Shown here: one piece after another, positions 60,072 through 64,000 of the stretch | Position numbering within the stretch: position 1 is the stretch's first letter | Layout of the letters: each line of letters opens with the position of its first letter | NCBI GenBank assembly: GCA_002928515.1 | Contig: PERI01000002.1 | Location: 434,001 to 498,000, forward strand | DNA from: Hyphomicrobium sp. | GTDB taxonomy: Bacteria; Pseudomonadota; Alphaproteobacteria; Rhizobiales; Hyphomicrobiaceae | Length of the DNA: 64,000 bases | Direction of reading: 5' to 3' | Made by a program: the position numbers and the translations under genes | Notes under the pieces: generated by a model | Told to the model about the DNA's origin: nothing | What the model saw: only the letters and a program-made list of their open reading frames with translations | Databases searched by the model: none

Positions 60072-61655
60072 ATGCCCAGCTTGAAAATTCGCCGCGCTTT
60101 GCTGTCTGTTTCCGACAAGACAGGTTTGGTCGAATTTGCGCGTGCATTGAAAAGTCATGGGGTAGCCCTGGTTTCAACTGGGGGCACTGCTCAGGCGCTG
60201 AAAAGTGCCGGTCTTGCCGTTACGGATGTCGCCGAACTGACCGGCTTTCCCGAAATGATGGATGGACGCGTCAAGACTTTGCACCCGCGCGTGCATGGTG
60301 GGTTGCTCGCCATTCGCGAGAACGCGGAGCATGATGCATCTGCCGCTCAACACGCCATCGAGCCCATCGATTTGCTCGTCGTCAATCTCTATCCCTTCGA
60401 GGAAACGGTAGCGAAGGGTTCTGCTGCGGATGCGTGTATCGAGAATATCGATGTCGGCGGCCCTGCGATGATCAGAGGTGCTGCCAAAAACCACGATAGC
60501 GTAACAGTAATCGTTGAGGCGGAAGACTACGCGCGCGTTCTGGCGGAGATGTCGGAACACGATGGGGCAACGACGCTCGATCTTCGGCGTCAACTTGCGG
60601 CCAAGGCTTACGCACGAACGGCGGCTTACGATGCGGCGATCAGCAATTGGTTTGCGCAAACATACAGCAGCGCGACCCCGACGTGGCGGGCGTTCGGCGG
60701 GCGGCTGGGTCAAGCGCTGCGCTATGGCGAGAACCCGCACCAGTCTGCGGCTTTGTATGTGACGGATTGCTCGCGGTTCGGTGTGGCAACGGCCAAGCAG
60801 GTACAAGGCAAAGAGCTGTCGTACAATAATATCAACGATACCGACGCGGCCTTCGAGTTGGTATCGGAGTTCGATACTTCTATTCCGGCTGTTGCGATCA
60901 TCAAGCATGCCAATCCATGCGGCGTGGCGACCGGTAGCAGTTTGGCGGATGCCTATGTCAAAGCACTCGCGTGCGATTCAACGAGTGCGTTCGGTGGGAT
61001 CATTGCCTTCAATCAAGCCATCGATGCCGCGACGGCCGAAGAAGTCACTAAAATTTTCACCGAAGTGGTGATTGCGCCGGATGCATCACCGGACGCTCAG
61101 GCCATATTTGCAGCCAAGAAGAATTTGCGTCTTGTTTTGACGGGTGGGCTCGCCAATGCCAGCGATGTCGGATTGTCCGTGCGATCGGTGACGGGCGGGC
61201 TACTTGTGCAATCTCGCGATAATGGTCGCGTCGAGGAGCTCAATCTCAAGGTTGTGACCAAGCGGCAGCCGACGCGTCAGGAGCGGGCGGATATGCTGTT
61301 TGCGTTCAAGGTCGCCAAGCACGTGAAGTCCAATGCCATCGTTTATGCAAAGGGCGGGGCGACAGTTGGCATCGGTGCCGGTCAGATGAGCCGGATCGAT
61401 TCCGCGCGCATTGCAGCGTGGAAGGCTCAGGAGGCGGCGAAGGCTCAGGGATTGGCCAAGCCATTGACGATCGGTTCGGTTGTGGCGTCAGACGCATTCT
61501 TTCCGTTTGCCGATGGATTGCTCACGGCGGCCGAGGCAGGCGTTACCGCGGTTATTCAACCGGGCGGGTCCATGCGCGACGATGAGGTGATTGCGGCTGC
61601 CAACGCAAAGGGGCTTGCGATGGTGTTCACCGGCATGCGTCATTTCCGGCATTGA
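60072..61655 (+). CDS. purH: bifunctional AICAR formyltransferase/IMP cyclohydrolase
   Basis: Last two steps of IMP synthesis. 527 aa from the ATG at 60072, which has AGGA 7 bases upstream. The N-terminal MGS-like cyclohydrolase domain starts [17 protein letters not shown] and includes [10 protein letters not shown] and [15 protein letters not shown]; the C-terminal transformylase has [11 protein letters not shown] and the [15 protein letters not shown] segment. Six bases separate its stop from the convergent transporter gene. Confidence 0.96.
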   Translation: MPSLKIRRALLSVSDKTGLVEFARALKSHGVALVSTGGTAQALKSAGLAVTDVAELTGFPEMMDGRVKTLHPRVHGGLLAIRENAEHDASAAQHAIEPIDLLVVNLYPFEETVAKGSAADACIENIDVGGPAMIRGAAKNHDSVTVIVEAEDYARVLAEMSEHDGATTLDLRRQLAAKAYARTAAYDAAISNWFAQTYSSATPTWRAFGGRLGQALRYGENPHQSAALYVTDCSRFGVATAKQVQGKELSYNNINDTDAAFELVSEFDTSIPAVAIIKHANPCGVATGSSLADAYVKALACDSTSAFGGIIAFNQAIDAATAEEVTKIFTEVVIAPDASPDAQAIFAAKKNLRLVLTGGLANASDVGLSVRSVTGGLLVQSRDNGRVEELNLKVVTKRQPTRQERADMLFAFKVAKHVKSNAIVYAKGGATVGIGAGQMSRIDSARIAAWKAQEAAKAQGLAKPLTIGSVVASDAFFPFADGLLTAAEAGVTAVIQPGGSMRDDEVIAAANAKGLAMVFTGMRHFRH

Positions 61656-61661
61656 GGTGTT

Positions 61662-63104
61662 TCATTTGCTCGGCGTTGTGCGAACGAATGCCATCATGGC
61701 CGCGCCGATGATGAGAAACGCCAGTAGCGATGCCATCCCCAGTCGCTGACTTCCGGTTTGCTGAGTGACCAGCGCCACGATCAGCGGCGCCATGAACGCC
61801 GTTACTTTTCCTGAAAATGCGAACAGTCCAAAATATTGCGTGATTTTGTCAGCGGGTGCGAGGCGTGCCAGCAATGATCGACTGGCGGCTTGGATCGGTG
61901 CTGCCACTAGGCCCACGATGATCGCGAAGGCGAGAAAAGTTTGCTCACCGACGGATGAGAAGGCTTGAGAGTTGGTAATTTTGGCTGCGACTTCTGTCGT
62001 GAAAAGAATGTGCGTCTGATCGACGGAAAGAATCCCGACCGCGCCGATTAGTAATATGGCCAGCGCGGCGATGATGACGGTTTTGGGTCCAAAGCGATCG
62101 TCGAGCCGTCCGCCGATCAGTGCGCCGAATGCGCCGACCAAAGTCAGCACGATGCCGAAGATGCCGAGTTCCAGCGGTCCCCATCCGAACACGGATGCGC
62201 CATAGATGCCGCCGAATGTGAAGATGGCTGTCAGACCATCGGTGTAAATCATGCGGGCGAGAAGAAAGATCAACAAGCTTGGGTGCGAGGGAAGCGACTT
62301 AATCGTGTTCCAAAGTTCTGCACCGGCTGAACGCTCTGCAGCCTGCGATTTCAGAGGTGGTTTGCGATCTGGGACAAACAAAAAGAACGGAATGATAAAG
62401 ATCAAAAACCATACGGCTGCGAACGGTCCCGTCAAACGATCCCCTTCGCGTGCACCGGTATCGAGACTGAGTAGCGGTTGGAAACCAAGCAGCGTCGTTG
62501 ACTCGCCCGGAAGCGGAACCAGAAATCCGGCGACGAGCGCTAAGCTCGCCAAGCCACCGAAATATCCGACTGCCCAGCCGTTGCCAGACAATCTGCCAAG
62601 TTCGTCTTTTGGCACGAGACCGGTCATGATGGCGTTCGAGAATACGCCCATCAATTCAGCAGCGAGCGTTGCGATAACGAAACCTGCAAGGATCAGAAAA
62701 ATTGTGGTCGTGTTGGCGTCAGGGGTTGCTGTCCACAGCGTCGCTAAACCAGCGAGAAACACGAGTGCCAATGCGGCAATCCATGGTTTGCGGCGACCTT
62801 GCCCGTCGGCGACAGCTCCCAAGAATGGGCTGAGGAACGCGATGAGCAATCCGGCGACGGCTGCTGCATAACCCCACAACGCTTGTCCGCAGGCGGCCTT
62901 TTCACTGCCAACGGCGATCATGGAACCGCAAGCTGCGTTTTGGACGACAACGTTAGCGAAGTAGGGGGCAAACAGGAATGTTTGCACGAGCGTGTAATAG
63001 GGCTGCGCGGCCCAATCGAACATCATCCATGACACGCGGGCGCGCAACGGTGCGCGTGCGATAGGTTCGCTTGTTGATGAGTCAGCTGAATATGACGTCG
63101 TCAT
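61662..63104 (-). CDS. MFS transporter, UMF1 family
   Basis: A 480-aa inner-membrane transporter with 12 predicted helices. WMMFDWAAQPYYTLVQTFLFAPYF near the N-terminus, PFLGAVADGQGRRKPW (the MFS loop 2-3 motif) and NGWAVGYFGGLASLALV are typical of the UMF1 (vacuole-effluxer-like) group. The substrate is unknown. It is convergent with purH. Confidence 0.86.
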   Translation of the reverse strand: MTTSYSADSSTSEPIARAPLRARVSWMMFDWAAQPYYTLVQTFLFAPYFANVVVQNAACGSMIAVGSEKAACGQALWGYAAAVAGLLIAFLSPFLGAVADGQGRRKPWIAALALVFLAGLATLWTATPDANTTTIFLILAGFVIATLAAELMGVFSNAIMTGLVPKDELGRLSGNGWAVGYFGGLASLALVAGFLVPLPGESTTLLGFQPLLSLDTGAREGDRLTGPFAAVWFLIFIIPFFLFVPDRKPPLKSQAAERSAGAELWNTIKSLPSHPSLLIFLLARMIYTDGLTAIFTFGGIYGASVFGWGPLELGIFGIVLTLVGAFGALIGGRLDDRFGPKTVIIAALAILLIGAVGILSVDQTHILFTTEVAAKITNSQAFSSVGEQTFLAFAIIVGLVAAPIQAASRSLLARLAPADKITQYFGLFAFSGKVTAFMAPLIVALVTQQTGSQRLGMASLLAFLIIGAAMMAFVRTTPSK

Positions 63105-63168
63105 ATGTCGTCCCCCCGGACCGCGTTACGGCGCTTGGCTCACGCGTTCGTCTATGGCGCGTTCTGCG

Positions 63169-63789
63169 TCAGGTGTCCAATACGATCAGGCGGTCGGGCA
63201 GTTCGTTGGTGTCGATGCTGCCGGGCGGGAAATGTTGAGCCAAATGCTGACCCACTTTTTCGATAGCACGCATGAAGGCTGGAGCGGGGTTGCCTGCGCC
63301 GAGTTCGCGCGTCAGGTCATCGACGATCGTTTGCCAAGTGCCGCCAGGCACGCGCGCGTTGATCTCTTTGTCAGCGAGAATGACGGCGTGGCGCTCTGCG
63401 ACCGATACAAAAATGAGAACGCCCGTTCGGCCAGCTGTGGTGTGGAGGTTGAGCGTGAGGAATTGTTCGGCCGCGCGACGATCGACGTGGGCATTGCGAA
63501 GAGAGCGTGGAACGAGCGCGGTGCGACGCGCACGCGGCCACAGGACAATGAGAAGTGCTAAAAAAACTAAGAGCTGTACGAGATAGATCCACTGTACCGT
63601 GATCCAGGTGAAATGGATGAGTGGCCATGGAATGAGAAGTGCTGCCAGTGCGGCCCAGAGGAACGGCACGTAGTAATAATTTTCACTTGCCTGCGCGACG
63701 ACGGCCATGATTTCACCGGACGTATTGCGTTCTGCTGCGGTGATAGCAGCAGAAATTTGCTGGCGGTCAGAATCGGAAAATAACGTCAT
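63169..63789 (-). CDS. TPM-domain membrane protein
   Basis: TPM (TLP18.3/Psb32/MOLO-1) domain protein, 206 aa from the ATG at 63789; the frame reaches 63945 but that part is low-complexity and overlaps the neighbouring gene. An initial helical segment (ISAAITAAERNTSGEIMAVV) is followed by two membrane helices (about 40-90) and a loop rich in charges. It comes 53 bases after the stop of a second TPM gene, making a tandem pair seen widely in proteobacteria. Function unknown. Confidence 0.82.
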   Translation of the reverse strand: MTLFSDSDRQQISAAITAAERNTSGEIMAVVAQASENYYYVPFLWAALAALLIPWPLIHFTWITVQWIYLVQLLVFLALLIVLWPRARRTALVPRSLRNAHVDRRAAEQFLTLNLHTTAGRTGVLIFVSVAERHAVILADKEINARVPGGTWQTIVDDLTRELGAGNPAPAFMRAIEKVGQHLAQHFPPGSIDTNELPDRLIVLDT

Positions 63790-63842
63790 AGCCGTTTGCT
63801 TTCTCAATTTGATGGCGGCTTGTTCGGCGCGGATGCGCGCCT

Positions 63843-64000
63843 TTACCAATCGCCAGAAGCGCCCCCGCCCCCAAAGCTGCCCCCGCCCCCTGACCATCCG
63901 CCACCTCCACTTCCACCGCCGCCAGACCACCCACCACTTCCCCAATCGCTTGATCCGCCAGGGAAGATTATAAAGTCGTCGTTGCGTCGTCGTCTGCGCC
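63843..64000 (-). CDS. TPM-domain protein YgcG-like, C-terminal end only
   Basis: Partial gene cut by the window edge; it runs leftward and its TAA stop is at 63843-63845. Only the tail is present: Arg-rich cytosolic turn RRRRRNDDFIIFPGG followed by a Gly/Ser/Trp-rich stretch ending GASGDW. This tail is typical of the larger TPM proteins that accompany the smaller one at 63169. Start and TPM domain lie beyond the window. Confidence 0.8.
   Translation of the reverse strand, partial: RRRRRNDDFIIFPGGSSDWGSGGWSGGGGSGGGGWSGGGGSFGGGGASGDW

Overview
The window reads as chromosomal DNA of an alphaproteobacterium, most likely of the order Hyphomicrobiales (Rhizobiales). The evidence is gene order and content. 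argB, a pyrimidine 5'-nucleotidase, engB, yidC, rnpA and rpmH lie together. hemC-hemD is followed by a mitofilin-like gene and hemY, with tsaD-gpsA divergent. A small SDHAF4-like gene is divergent from htpX-rsmB-heparinase-purH. The family or genus cannot be fixed from sequence alone. Core genes are moderately GC-rich; one block is visibly AT-rich and foreign.

Layout. 0.2-2.2 kb: fasciclin-domain protein with an ECF sigma/anti-sigma pair. 2.3-4.7 kb: LysE exporter, pyrimidine 5'-nucleotidase and argB on the minus strand. 5.0-10.7 kb: a membrane-anchored Clp-N-domain protein, then engB, yidC, rnpA and rpmH reading leftward from a near-consensus promoter. 10.9-15.6 kb: DUF547, TVP38, a mercuric-reductase-like flavoprotein and an orphan histidine kinase. 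15.7-21.2 kb: tRNA-Arg followed by an accessory stretch with an exported methyltransferase and a GlxA-type regulator coupled to a LOV-GGDEF-EAL protein; the latter pair is bracketed by 212-bp direct repeats. 21.3-25.6 kb: two-component system with PepSY proteins, an SDR enzyme and a HigA-like regulator.

25.76-37.13 kb is a genomic island inserted into the 3' end of tRNA-Thr(CGT). An exact 55-bp copy of the tRNA 3' end lies at the far edge, beside a tyrosine integrase and an AlpA-like factor. Its cargo is galE, five glycosyltransferases and a methyltransferase, so it probably remodels a surface glycan. A hairpin-rich stretch and an unrecognised 276-aa protein separate integration genes from cargo.

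37.2-50.9 kb returns to core genes: heme synthesis with mitofilin and HemY, tsaD, gpsA, an STT3-like membrane protein, a UDP-galactopyranose-mutase-like flavoprotein, GtrA, a TylF-like methyltransferase, EVE and an EtfB-type lysine methyltransferase. 51-64 kb holds acs with a clear terminator, an extensin-like protein, a TadG/VWA protein, SDHAF4, htpX, rsmB, heparinase, purH, an MFS transporter and two TPM-domain proteins, the last cut by the window edge.

The strongest candidates for new biology are the tRNA-Thr glycan island and its unexplained middle, the LOV-GGDEF-EAL/GlxA pair inside direct repeats, and the Clp-N membrane protein that lacks any ATPase domain.
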